Assembly: GCA_028023455.1 (NCBI GenBank)
Contig: JAQFVV010000141.1
Location: 3,206,080 to 3,270,079 of the forward strand
Direction of reading: 5' to 3'
Origin: Epiperipatus broadwayi
Taxonomy: Eukaryota > Onychophora > Udeonychophora > Euonychophora > Peripatidae
Length of the DNA stretch: 64,000 nucleotides
This document shows, piece by piece, positions 49,354 to 61,480 of this stretch. Position 1 is the stretch's first letter, and each line of letters opens with the position of its first letter. Under the pieces are notes generated by a model. The model saw only the letters and a program-made list of their open reading frames with translations, did not search any database and was not told the DNA's origin. Made by a program: the position numbers and the translations under genes.

Positions 49354-52260
49354 TCATTATCAATCCACTGCAGGATGAAGGTCTCTCCAAGTTTAATCTA
49401 TCTTCTCCGATCTTTAGCTTCTCTTCTCCACATCACCCCTGCACACTTTCTTATTTCACCCATCCATCTCACATGTGGTTTCTTTCTGAGTTTCTTACAA
49501 TCTCTTGGAATCCAGTTTAAAATTTCAATTGTCCATCTATTATCATCTCTTCTAACAATATGTCCAGCCCAACACCACTTCAATCTTTTAATTTTTCCAA
49601 TGAGGTCAGTAACACCTGTTTGTTCTCTTACCCATACATTGTGTTTACAATCTCTTCTTGTTACTCCCAACATACATCTCTCCATACTTCTTCGAGTGGT
49701 CTGAAGTCTCTGAATTGCTCTTCTATTAAGTGTCCAAGTCTCAGATCCATAAGTAAGAACTGGTAAAACACATTTGTTAAAAACCTTCCTTTTCAAACAC
49801 ATAGGCATATTTCCTTTTAGTATCAAGTTATGTCTACCAAAAGCACTCCAACCAAGTTTAATTCTATGATTAATTCCCTCCATTATGTTTCCATCTGTAT
49901 TAATAATCTGACGAAGGTATTTGTAACTGTTAACTTCTTCTAATTAATCATAATCAATCTTTATTTTCATATTTTGAGCAAATCGATTAAACATTACTTT
50001 AGTCTTTTTAACATTTATCTTTAGTCCTACTTTTCTACTTTCATCTGATAATTCCTGCAACATTTTCTGCAGATCTGAAGCATTATTTGCAAAAACAACT
50101 ACATCATCTGCAAAATCTAAATGACTTAAATAATCACCATTTACTTTCACTCCTTTAGTTTCCCATTTTATTCCACAAAATACTTCATGCAGCACTGCTG
50201 TAAAAAGTTTTGGAGATATGGAGTCACCTTGTCTTACACCTTTCTCAATGTTGACTTTCCCAGTGTCATTATGTAATCTAATTGTTGCTGTTGCATTTTT
50301 ATAAATATTCTTTAAAATATGACAATATCCTGGATCTATACCTTGATGATCTAATGCTTTAATCACTGAAGAAATGTTTATAGAATCAAATGCCTTTTCA
50401 TAATCCACAAATCCTAAGCATAATGGCAACTCATATTCATTTGTCCTTTCTATAACTTCTCTCAATACCTGGATATGATCTACTGTACTAAAACCACTTT
50501 TAAATCAGGCTTGTTCTCTTGGTTGGTGGAAATCCAATGTTCTATGTAGACGAGTAGTAATTATCTTGGTAAAAATTTTATATAAAACTGATAGGTCTGT
50601 AATTTCTAATATCTGCTTTATCACCTTTTATAAATATTAATATTATTACTGCATTCTTCCAATCATCCGGTACATCTTTATCATTTAGACATTTGGTATA
50701 TAACTTTGCTAAAAAAATTTCTATTTCTTCACCTGCTTCTTTTAATATATCAATTATAATTCCATCATTTCCTGGAGCCTTTCCTTTCTTCATACATTTA
50801 ATTGCATGTCTCACTTCTTCATTTAAAATTCTGGGCAATTCGGAAGATGTAATAGATATAGGAGGTACTTGTTCTTTATTAATATATAATTCTTGATAAA
50901 AATCTTCTACCAATTTCATGATGTCATCTCTCCTTTTAGTAATAATTCCATCTTTTTTTTCTTATTGCAGATATAAATTTCCTACCAATACCAAAATGTT
51001 GTTTTACATTCTTAAGACTTTTATTTTCTTCTACAGCTTTCCTTGCTAGTTCACAGTTATACTTTCTTATATCATTTTCAACTCTTTTCCGCACCATTTT
51101 ACAAAATTCAAGATATTCAATTCTTTTTAATGCATCATTTTTGTATATTTTCATATTCCTTCTTTTCTTCATAAATTCTCTAGTCTCAGTAGAAATTTTA
51201 TTGGTCAATTGCTGTTTCTTTCTACCAGCTATCTTTATTGCAGTTTTCAAAAGTGTATCAGTTATTTTCATATTAATTTCATTCAAATCTGAATCATGTT
51301 CAAAATCTACTAATACTTGAAACCGATTTGTAAGTTCTAATTTAAATTCATTAGAATGTTTCTGAAGATTATGAATATCAACTGTAAATATTGTTTTTCT
51401 TAATAATTTTTGTCTCTCTAGTGTTACATTAATACGTATCTTACACCTTACTAATCGATGATCACTTCCTGTGTTAAATTTATTAAGAACATTGCAATCT
51501 TGAAATATGTATTTCCTGTTAGTCAAAATATAATCCAATTCTGCTGTACCTTCATTTGGATGCTTCCATGTCCATTTCCTTTTAACATTTTTCTCAAAAA
51601 AAGAATTCATAATATAAAGTTTTTCTTTTTCTGTAAACTCCACAACTCTATGTCCTCTCTCATTTCTATTACCATAACCAAAATTACCCACAGCACTTTC
51701 ATCTTTCATTTTTTTACCAATTCTAGCATTAAAGTCTCCCATAACAATTTTAAATGGTATTTACTCTGATCAAAAGCCTTTTGTACATCCATATAAAAAT
51801 CGTCTACTACTTCATCACTATGAGAACTTGTTGGGGCATAAACCTGAATTATCTGCATTTGGTATCTGCTATTAAGTTGTAACACTAATCTTGCCACTCT
51901 GTCTGATACACCATCAATCTCCACAATATTGTTCTTCCACTTTTTATTTATAATGAATCCTATTCCACTTGTATTTCCAATTTTTGTGCCTTTATAATAG
52001 AGTATATGTCCACTTTTTAAATCAATTGTCTCTTCACCTTTTCTTCTAACTTCACAAAGTCCAATAATGTCCCATTTAATATAAGAGAGTTCTTCTTCTA
52101 ATTCTTTCAATCTTCCTTCACTTGAAAGTGATCTGCAGTTGTAAGTACCTAAATAAAAAGTCATCATAAAATGGCAGCCTGGGTCTGCAATCAGGGGATT
52201 CTTATTACCCTCCGCCTTCGGTGCCTTGGTTGGTGACTTTACAGCCTCCTGGAAATAAGG
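49351..52260 (-). mobile_element. RTE/BovB-like LINE, nearly full length
   Basis: A single APE-endonuclease plus reverse-transcriptase gene on the minus strand, with 3' end CTTCATCCTGCAGTGGATTG followed by ATGATGATA, the usual ending style of RTE elements. The 5' edge was not defined; the start codon lies at 52167 and the upstream 100 bases are probably 5' UTR. Another decayed copy lies at 23285-23790. Confidence 0.9.
49398..52167 (-). pseudogene. RTE ORF: endonuclease and reverse transcriptase (damaged)
   Basis: Starts MMTFYLGTYNCRSLSSEGRL. Endonuclease motifs in order: GLCEVRRKG, VYAPTSSHSDE, then after a frameshift near 51740 MGDFNARIGKK, WTWKHPN, ELDYILTNRK and GSDHRLVRC. A slip in an A8 run near 50955 leads to [17 protein letters not shown] and [25 protein letters not shown], then a frameshift near 50585 and a TGA at 50505-50507. 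RT continues FVDYEKAFDSINISSV (motif A), KGVRQGDSISPKLFTAVLHE (motif B) and HLDFADDVVVFAN (motif C, FADD as in BovB relatives). A TAA at 49944-49946 interrupts the thumb, after which SYKYLRQII and YGSETWTLNRRAIQRL lead to the C-terminal end near 49398. Total near 920 codons. Non-functional. Confidence 0.92.
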
Positions 52261-52593
52261 GCCATGCTTTATTTTTGTCTGTCATAATTGTATATATGTA
52301 TTGGAAAAATATTTATCATTTACACAAACATTCATTCTGCCTTATCAGGCACTGAGAAGAAAGACCATGGTGTTTCTTGATCTTAAACTCAGAGGTAAAA
52401 AGCCAATAAACTCATCACGCTGGCTAATGCGTGTTGGTGAGCAGCCCATCCATGTTCGTATACTATAAGAATAATCACATAGTAATAACAGCTGCAATGA
52501 CAAGAGCATATGGAGTGGACATTAGGAATTTACCCTGCTCGGTTCCTTTAAGGCCTCCAAGAGGAATCAAAGGGTCTCCTTTCAGTTAATAGC

Positions 52594-52625
<32 letters not shown>

Positions 52626-54145
52626 TATTGAAGCAGTCAAACAGAGATTCAGATTGCACTTCACAGTCCTATCCAATTGCCCACCACCAAATTGAACTCA
52701 AATCTCACTCTACGCCTATATACAAATCTAGGCAGCATAATTTCATGTTTCTTTCTTTAAAAGTAACTGTGTCCAAGATATTTAATAATATCTCAACTAA
52801 ATAATAAATAATATGTTATATATTCTAATAGGTCATATATGTTCATAAAGCACATGTATATATAAAAGGTGATGGGGGATTGTGTATAAATTGATATTTA
52901 TATTTGTATATTTGATATTAAACTATATATTTAAAATTATATTCAAATATTATATTTAAATAAATATTTCTTTAATGGCAGTCAGGATAATGCAGTCGGC
53001 TTGGAAGCTTCTAGAAACATAAAATATTTAACTAAAATCCATTAGTATTCTTAAAATAATGAATCTTATAAAAAATCAAATCAATTTCTTTAACGAAAAT
53101 TTATTGTTTAGTAAAATCTATTTCTGAACTGAAATGTATTTAGCACAATCATTTTAGAACCATACCAGCCCGATTGCAATCAGTTGTACTTTTTTAATAA
53201 CCAAAGGTAAACTCCTCATGTAAAAGTCAATATGTAGCAGCATTTTATAGCCTTAGGTTAGGGAACATAAAAGCATTCCTTAGATAATCAGGAATCATGT
53301 AAATAAGGCCTGATTTTGGGTCAAGAAAAGAGAGTATTTGCATTTGTGAGACTTCAGCCAAACGAATCCATGTCATTCAAAATTTCAATATGAGAACAGC
53401 TGAGTAGTAGCGAAAGATGCACCTTCTTCTGACTATATCAAATCCAGATCCCACCACCTCACCCTTCTACCACTAAACCTCTGTGAACTTGATGCTGTGC
53501 CTAAAGACTAACCTGGAAATCTGCAACCTGCTCCAAAATGATTGAATGGACATTCATGCTCAAAATGAGCCATAGAGAATCATGAACTTCATAACTTGTT
53601 AGAGAGCACCAAAAATGAAGGTAATGCTGTTAAAATGCCCCCACCATAGACTCTTTAACTTTCTTTTCAGCAATTCTTAAATATTGAAGAGTTTAGTATT
53701 AACGTCTTATAAGTTCTGCAGTCTTTTATTCTCATTAATTTTATAAATCTTTAAATATGTAATCTTTAATGCAGGTGACTTTATTTCACATTATAAATAT
53801 CTTAATTAGCTTACAAGGTAATTCAAATTTAATTTGATGCAACAACTATTTTCCTAATATTTTATGTCTAATATATATGTTTTAAATAGCAAATGTTATG
53901 TCAATAAACTCCAACTCTCACAAGTAGAATAATTTTTAGCTTAGATCGTCACTATTAGAGACGGAGTGCCAATTGATTAATTATTTTGTTTTTACTTATA
54001 AAACTACAAATGCTTGCTAGGCTAGAAGAAGATTTTAAATGTTTATCTATTTATTATAATTTTGCATAAACAACAGCGGGGGGAAATAATGTTCCACTGG
54101 AGTTCTACAAATATTAATCTATTTACTAGCACAATATTAATTCAA

Positions 54146-54150
<5 letters not shown>
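52261..54150. other. Non-coding DNA with possible SINE heads
   Basis: (TA)n at 52590-52627. On the minus strand near 53425-53490, 'TTTAGTGGTAGAAGG' resembles a polymerase III A box and 'GGATTTGATATAG' about 30 bases later a weak B box, which would fit a tRNA-derived SINE. No protein frame recognised. Confidence 0.35.

Positions 54151-54218
<68 letters not shown>
54151..54218. repeat. (TA)n microsatellite
   Basis: 34 uninterrupted TA units, followed by a two-copy direct repeat 'tttaggtttcttaaccct' (54222-54285). Confidence 0.95.
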
Positions 54219-54220
<2 letters not shown>

Positions 54221-54540
54221 TTTAGGTTTCTTAACCCTTACCCTAATTATATATATTTCTTTTAGGTTTCTTAACCCTCACCCATTTAAACATATATGCA
54301 TACTTTTATTAAAGCATACCTATGCTATGACTTAATGTTATATTATATTAAACATATGTGGACTTTTATTGAAGAATGTAATAAAAAGGGAGGACAGAAT
54401 GTTAGTATATGTTAAATTTAAATGTAGTTTTTAATAAGACCTTTTAAGTTATGTTTAGTAAATCCACTCATACCATCATATTTGATGTTATTAATATATG
54501 TAAGAAGCTTAATTACATTTATCTTGACTAGTTATTAGTC

Positions 54541-54608
54541 ATTCCAATGCATATCTTTAGATAAAGCTTTATTATAATAAAGCTTTATCTAAAGATATGC
54601 ATTGGAAT
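54541..54608. repeat. Perfect 68 bp palindrome
   Basis: Arm 54541-54574 (ATTCCAATGCATATC... to TTATTA) is followed without spacer by its exact reverse complement to 54608. Flanking bases do not pair. Confidence 0.97.
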
Positions 54609-55514
54609 ACCCATATTATCTCATCTTCATTTACGTTGTAATCAGAGCAATATATGACCCTGTACCATCTACTCATACAATGAGAGCTATGCATTGGGTA
54701 ATTCTGGCAAAGTTCAGCCCATAACATTTTTGTCTGAAACCCTCCAATTCCATGAAATGTGCCTGTGGCAAGTCGACATGAATATTTTTTTATTTCAAAA
54801 TGGTAAAGCATTTTACTTCAAGAAATGAATCTGCAAATCTTATTTGGCTGTTATGTTAACATTACGATACTTTATCATACCATAGCCCTTCTTGAACTGC
54901 TTAAGCCTATAAATATTTATATATGTGATGTAATGGTCTAATTAAATGTAGTTTGTAAATTTATTAATTTTCTATTAATGTGTTGCTTAACGATTCTATA
55001 TATATTTATTTATAGAAATACTCCCACATAAGATAATCATCCTAATAAAGAAAATAAGTCTTTATTGTGTATATTTTCATATACAATCAATTTATGATAA
55101 TCTGGTCAATTAGTTAACAGACAATTCTGTAAATCATTTTAAAATCAGTCAAGATTGTGTCTCTCTCTGTAATTCAGGTGAATTGTTACAACTGTACACT
55201 ACATTCTTACATTAGATTAAATATTGAAATAACATAATGCCACATCAAAAGTTATAATATATAAACTTATATGTAAATACCCATGTTAAAGGGTGAAGAA
55301 GCACAACACAACTTACCTGTAATATGAGGCTAATTATTTAATATAACTCAATGTATAAATCTCGGATTTCTTGTTTATCTTTATTTTTAAATATATCAAT
55401 ACCAGACATCTCAGATCATTGCAAGAGGTTTATTTAATTGATTCAGTTTATTTTACATATAGTTATTAAATTATTAATGTCATGATTTGGAAAGTTATAA
55501 TATCCCACTAAGGT

Positions 55515-55518
<4 letters not shown>
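54609..55518. other. AT-rich non-coding DNA
   Basis: A 79-codon minus-strand frame (54572-54811) begins inside the palindrome and resembles nothing recognised. No other feature. Confidence 0.4.
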
Positions 55519-55558
<40 letters not shown>

Positions 55559-55561
55559 TAA

Positions 55562-55592
<31 letters not shown>
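55519..55592. repeat. (TA)n microsatellite with 'tttttaacc' interruption
   Basis: Two TA runs (55519-55555 and 55565-55592) at the left border of Penelope-like locus e. Confidence 0.9.
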
Positions 55593-55596
<4 letters not shown>

Positions 55597-56407
55597 AAAA
55601 AAAGACTTATAAATCCAAGAAATAATATTATATTTCATTCAGAGGACTGGTTTTCATCAGAAAGAAAAAAAATACACAGTAAAATGGCGATAATCAAAAA
55701 TTACAGAGTTGGTAAAAGATTAAAAATTTAACAAACCCCCCCCCCCTGATTGGTCACAAAATCTAACACAGAATATCTACCCAATCAATGACAAAATTCA
55801 AACAAAGAAAAAAAAACTACGTTTCCTAATCGAGCTTAAATTCTATTTAACTTGAAATAAAAATAAATAAATAAATAAAAAATTAAAAAAATAAAAAATC
55901 CAAAATTAAAATATATCTATGCTCACATACAAAAAATAGCTGTGCTCACATTAATATTCATTAAAAACTCAAATACTTATACATTTTAATCAAAAATTAT
56001 AGTTAGTGCAACGTACAATAATTTATAACAATTAATTATTTTACCAATTAAACACAGATAATAAACATCTATATAACCAATTTTTACATAAAAAATCTCA
56101 TATAAGAAAATTTTCACATTAAAAACTCACATATAAAAATCATTTAGGAGACCAGGTAATCCAGAGATGTAATAGTTCCAATGTTTAAATTCAGTTCATG
56201 TAGTTCTAAGGTCTTGAATTTAAAAATAAAAAAAACTCTCCTTTTGTTTCCTCTCCCTTGTAGAAGAAAAATCTTCCTGAAGAACTACTACTCTTAAATC
56301 ATCAATTGAATGATTCGTAAATTAAAGTGTTTTGAAACCAGTCAATCTTCATTTTTATGAAATATAATATTATTTCTTGAATTTATAAGTCTTTTTTTTT
56401 GTTTTTA
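55591..56407 (-). mobile_element. Penelope-like element with inverted ends (locus e)
   Basis: 55591-55638 and 56357-56407 are inverted copies, sharing 'gacttataaat' and 'aagaaataatattatattt'; pairing continues weakly to 55661/56331. Inside, 56130-56340 on the minus strand carries the C-terminal end of an endonuclease gene. A C13 run lies near 55737. Confidence 0.7.
56130..56340 (-). pseudogene. C-terminal end of a GIY-YIG type endonuclease
   Basis: Minus strand reads HSIDDLRVVVLQEDFSSTRER then KQKESFFYF, stop, IQDLRTT. This follows the pattern (H-x-I-x-D-h ... E ... R-x-x-E-x-F-x-x-x-F-x-T-L) seen at the end of Penelope-like endonucleases and related retroelement proteins. The GIY and YIG motifs are not present in the remaining piece. 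Assignment rests on this tail alone. Confidence 0.55.
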
Positions 56408-58338
56408 TAACCCAGTTAAGCCCAAGAATTAGGTCAGGGACCAAACTGAATTCAAACCCACTTCAAAAGCCCCAGATCAAACATCTAATGAATAACATAT
56501 AATGATGGCACATGAGAATTTATTTAAATCTGGCCCAGCAAAGTGGAGAAGACAATGAGACATCTATTAACTAAATTATAACTAAATTAACAAAATGCAC
56601 ACACATGGTTGTACGTTTGGAAGTGGAGAAAAAGGAATTCAAACTACTTAAACAAGTTAAATAATAAAAAATATATAGTTTAATATAGTGATAAATTATT
56701 TACATACATTTATAAATTAATTGCATATATTAGTATGTGCATGAATTAGCAAGTGGTCTGCCAAGCAGTAGATAATTACATATCATGCTATTATTTTTCA
56801 AATGCTCTTTTGTTAATTAAATAAGAGATATACATTAACACACATGTTTGGTGGGTCAAATATTAAAATGCCTATCAATTATTAGAAAGAATTTACATAA
56901 CATTGCTATTAACGCTTTGGTCTGAAACATGCTGACTAACATTAATTCGGGGAAAATTCTGAGATTCATTACAGATATAATATAAATTATTTTCTTGCCA
57001 TTACAGTCATGAAAATAAATAAAATACATTTGAAAACCTATTTGAATATATGACAAAATATTTAATGAAAACTCTCTTAATTAGCATTAGTAAGAAGAAC
57101 GTTTTATTTTCCCCAAGGCAAATACTCTTAAATACATAAATAACAATTTATGATGATGGGATTGTTTAATAAGATTGAAATAAATTTAATTAATAAAACT
57201 AGTAATAGTTGGCTATTATATATATTTGAGCAGATCACAATTTTAATATTAGAGCATTAAAACTGGGTCATGAAGCAAAACAAATAATAATATATATAAA
57301 CAGAATTCATTACTCAGAGTATGTGGGTGTTTAGATCAGGCACCATGTAGGGTGTCAAGCCTGAGGAAAAAATGCAATATGTCCTCAAAACCTGTTAATC
57401 CATCTAAGATGAGAAGGAACTCACAAAATGTACTTCAAACCCAGTCAAGCCCAAGATTTAGGTCAAGGACCAGCCTGGATTCGAACACACTCTCTAAGCC
57501 TCAGATCTAACACCTAATGAATAACATAATAGTGATGGCACATGAGAATTGATCTTAATCTGGCCGACTAGCAAAGCTGAGCAAAGCAATGAGACATCTA
57601 TTAACTATGATTATATTAAAAGATACATAAGCATTGCTGTAATATGTGTAAGTGGAGAAAAGGAATTCGAACTACTCAAACAAGTTAGACAATAAAATAT
57701 AGTTTAATATAATGAAAAATTATTTATATACATTTATAAATTAAGTACGTTTAGTATGTGCATGAATGAGCAAGTGCTAGATGATTACATAGTGTCATTC
57801 ATGCTATTATTTCTCATATGCTCTTTATTAGCTAAATAATATATTACAAATAAACACACATCTTTGGTGTGTCTAATATTAGGATGCCAATCAGTTATTA
57901 GAAAGAAGTTACATAAAATTGCTATTAACACTTTGGATTATGGTTCTGAAACATAGTGACTAACATATGATTTTAGGGGAGCATTCTGAAATTCATTATA
58001 CATATGATATAAACTATTTTCACACCATTGAGGTTATGAAAATAAATAAGATACATTTGAAAAACATATTTGAAAATGACATTTGATTAGATGACAAAAT
58101 ATTTAATAAAAAATTATTTTAACGATAGTAAGATGAACACTTTATTTTCCCCAAGGCATATAGATACTCTTAAATAGATATATAAATTACAAGGGTGGGA
58201 CTGAATAAGACTGAAATAAATTTAATTAATATAATAGAAGTAATTGGCATTTATATATATAGCTTTTAAGCAAAGCTTATTTTTAATATTAGAGCATTAA
58301 AACTGGGCCATGAAGCAAATGAAATAATAATAATATGA
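56403..58338. repeat. Direct duplication of about 0.9 kb
   Basis: 56403-57293 and 57432-58338 are collinear, sharing 'taatgaataacata', 'atggcacatgagaatt', 'aatgagacatctattaact', 'tttattttccccaaggca' and 'agcattaaaactggg'. Near the left of each, the minus strand reads GTGTTCGAATCCAGG (copy 2, about 57475) or GGGTTTGAATTCAG (copy 1), like a polymerase III B box; an A-box-like TTAGGTGTTAGATCTG lies about 30 bases upstream. This suggests a tRNA-derived SINE at the edge of the duplicated unit. No protein frame. Confidence 0.8.
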
Positions 58339-58511
58339 AGAAGTTTGCGCTACTGACATAATAGCCTAAAATAACTAAGAGGAAAAGGGCGTGCTTCTGG
58401 ACGAAAAATGAAATCTCACACTCCCTTCTTGGGTAGTGTTTAGAGAAAAGTGAATAGGCATGGCGATGTGAGAGACCTTTTATCTACAAAGTGAATATGC
58501 ATAGCATGTAC

Positions 58512-60099
58512 TGAATCTCATTCGAATATGTGGATTCGAAACACCAGGCCTCTTAGGCAGAGAAGAACATACTCGGAGAGTATGTATGCCCAAACGATAG
58601 CTATAAAGTATATAACTAACGTTACATTTCCAGGACATAACTTCTTCTCGACTGTTGAGTTCAACACCAAGTTCAAAGCACTTTTTTTGTTTGTGTATAA
58701 ACACGGGTGCCAGCTGCTTATTCTAAAAGAATAGACAACACACTTTGAATAGTGACAACTAACCCAACGCCTAAATCCACGACTAGCTCAGTTGTTTGTA
58801 ATCACTAATAGATTATACTTCATTAGTGGTTAAAAGACTTGATAAAGGAATTAATAAAAAGAATTGACCGACAAATAAAGTTTAATTTTAAAGATAATTT
58901 ATTAACTAACATTTATTTACTAAATTTAAACATTTTATAATTCTAATAAAACACACGCATATTTTAAATTAACATTTCTAAATAGTCTAAATATTCCTAT
59001 AGATTCAATAACAGAACACTCTAATTTCATTAATAAATATTGGTAGAATGATCATGCACATATTAACTAATGCACACACATAATAATGATAATAAAGGAC
59101 CACATAGCATTTGAAATTTAATCACACACATATCAATAGTTCATTTATGTGTGATATCGAGTTCATATAATTAGACTCTTGGAGGATTCGCACGAATTAA
59201 TGAAATGCAATGGCTATTACAGTATAAATGAAAATAAGCAAATGTTTTACCTAGGATTTTGAATGTAGATTTAACACTTTGTTTTCTTCCAGTATGAATG
59301 GTTCCAGTATGAATGCTTCCAGCTGGCTGGGACGTTTCCTTGCTGAGTTTCCTGATTTTCATGATTATTACTATCGAAGACAATTAGATACGGACGAAGA
59401 TTTTCTACGATGTTAAGCTGACATTATTTCATGGGCAGATCTGCTGTTTTCATCGGACATCTGGGCTGGAGGTGAATGTGCATTCCAAAATTTTCTCAGC
59501 ACTGCATTTTGTTTCGTAGCTGACTCAATTAATTTCCGAACTGCACTCTCTCAATAACTTTGTGAACTGATCTCACTCAATTAATTTGTGAAATTGATTA
59601 CTGTCCGATAAAAAAGGTCTATTTATACCTGCGTCTTGTTGTCTTTCTGATATCTCCGGCAAAGATCTGTTGTCGAATTCCTTATCAATTAATCCTTTGA
59701 TAAACGTGTTTTGGAAGATTGCTTAATTAGTAATAGCCATGCAGAGATGTTGTTTTATTTTATAAATAGCCATTGCCGTGTTTTTAATGATAATCTTCTT
59801 TTATTTCGCATACATTTTATTTATTTACAAATCTCAAATATATACGCACATATATTTTAATACAATTTACCATTTAGTTTTAACATTATTTTTTCTTTAA
59901 TTAAAATTGAATGAAAAGAGATTTGTATATTTATATTTTTATGAATACTAATAAAAACTATTTAATTCCTATCTTTTTCTAAAACAAACTAAATAAACTC
60001 TTCAACATTTAATTTTATGTTTTTCTTTTACAAAAGATTACTTTAATAATAATTTTAGATAAAAATTATATGTGCCTATATCAATATAGGTACATTACA
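58512..60099 (-). repeat. 3' LTR of the non-autonomous element
   Basis: Plus strand starts tgaatctcattcg and ends tacattaca. Paired with 62740-64000; few differences are visible, so the insertion is fairly recent. Frames inside (58480-58734, 59171-59383) recur in the other LTR and are not genes. Confidence 0.92.
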
Positions 60100-60117
60100 C
60101 CGCCCTTCCTTTTGAGA
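60100..60117 (-). promoter_or_regulatory. Polypurine tract
   Basis: Minus strand reads CTCAAAAGGAAGGGCGG directly before the LTR start TGTAATG. Confidence 0.75.
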
Positions 60118-61480
60118 AAAAAATGCGTCATTTTTGACCATTTTATCTCTGACAACATTAAATCTTAATTTATTATTCTTTATAAGTTTGCTTTTTGGTA
60201 TCTTTTCCTTTTCCATGCTAAGGGCAATCTCCAATTATGCTTTTCTTCTTTCTATGCTGGTAACATTGCTTATAATGTTCGTCCTGGATAATGACCACGA
60301 GGACAAACTAAATTTGTGGCACAGGGATCTTTTGTAAATGAAGCTTCGGCTGCCGATTCTCTTGATCGGACTTTGACTAAGAAAAGGTGGCTGCAAATGG
60401 CAGGAATTTTAACTGTCCATTTCCGACTTATGCCCTGGAAAACGATTGCCGATTCTCTTGATCAGACTTTGACTAAGCAGCTGCAATGGCAGGAATTTTC
60501 AACTGTCCATTTCCGACTTACGCTTTGGAAAACGAGGTACGAGATATGGGGATTCTCCCCCGAAAAGTGACTTACGAGTTACTCTGGTTGTTGCCAGTGT
60601 GCTTTTTAAAAGAGGAATGATCCCGACCAATCCATTGCAGGTACTAGAATTTATCCAGTCAAGAGCTTTAAACTTAATCCTTATCTATCTTATTTCAATA
60701 CTACCCTCATCCCTTTAGATTCGAACCCTTATACGCTCCTAATACAACTTAGATTGACTTTCATTTATATTATTTTTAAATTCATTACGAACATGATTTA
60801 AATATTATTTATTTAATCTTACAATACTATTCTAAACTCTTACGAATATTATTTATATTACAATATTATTTTTTAAACATTTGTTTACCTTATATATTAA
60901 CGTACGTGTACTCAGAGAGAAAAAAACTATTTTGCTTTATTATGATTCATTCATTATTATTTTACTAGAGATTTTTTTTTATCTTGATTATTTTAAACAA
61001 TTTATTTACATCCTTTTCTTAACTTACGGTATTCAAAACAAACTTTTATTTTAACATGCGTATATTCAAAAAACTATTTTATTTTACTACGACTATTTTA
61101 TTTATTTTCTACAGATATATTATACTCATTTATTTAACTTGTTTTTATTTTATGTATTTCCATTATCTTTTCATTTATTTAAATCTACAAACATTATTTC
61201 TAAATCCTTAATTTGACCCATTTATTTAACTTGATTTTATTGATTTTTATTTATTTGAACTGTTTATTTACGAACATTTCCTTAATTACTATGTGCGTGG
61301 AGAAAAAAAATCTTTTATTTTGTGAAGCCTCCATTATTATTATTATTTGACAAAACAATCCATCATTTTAAATAGCGAAATTCTAATTCAGGCTTTTCAC
61401 CTACGTCAAAATAATTATATTACACTCATAGTCCATTTCCGGTCCTTTTTGTTTATTTCTTTTACTATTCCACCCGTTTA
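60118..61480. other. Non-coding interior of the LTR element
   Basis: AT-rich with no pol-like frame on either strand. It includes a two-copy tandem repeat at 60351-60536. Confidence 0.6.
60351..60536. repeat. Two-copy tandem repeat, 96 and 90 bp
   Basis: 'tgccgattctcttgatc' opens both copies (60351 and 60447) and 'aactgtccatttccgactta' lies near the end of both. The frame across it at 60316-60570 is a by-product of the repeat. Confidence 0.9.

Noticed and set aside
54222-54290. Telomere-like words (ttaggtttcttaaccctt, taccctaa).
   Set aside because: Only two imperfect copies in AT-rich DNA, without TTAGGG tandem repeats.
58528-58734. 68-codon plus-strand frame repeated at 62726-62953.
   Set aside because: Both lie inside the LTRs of the non-autonomous element; the repetition is due to the LTR pair.
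60316-60570. 84-codon plus-strand frame with an internal repeat.
   Set aside because: It is antisense to the LTR element and its length comes from a 96/90 bp DNA tandem repeat; no domain recognised.
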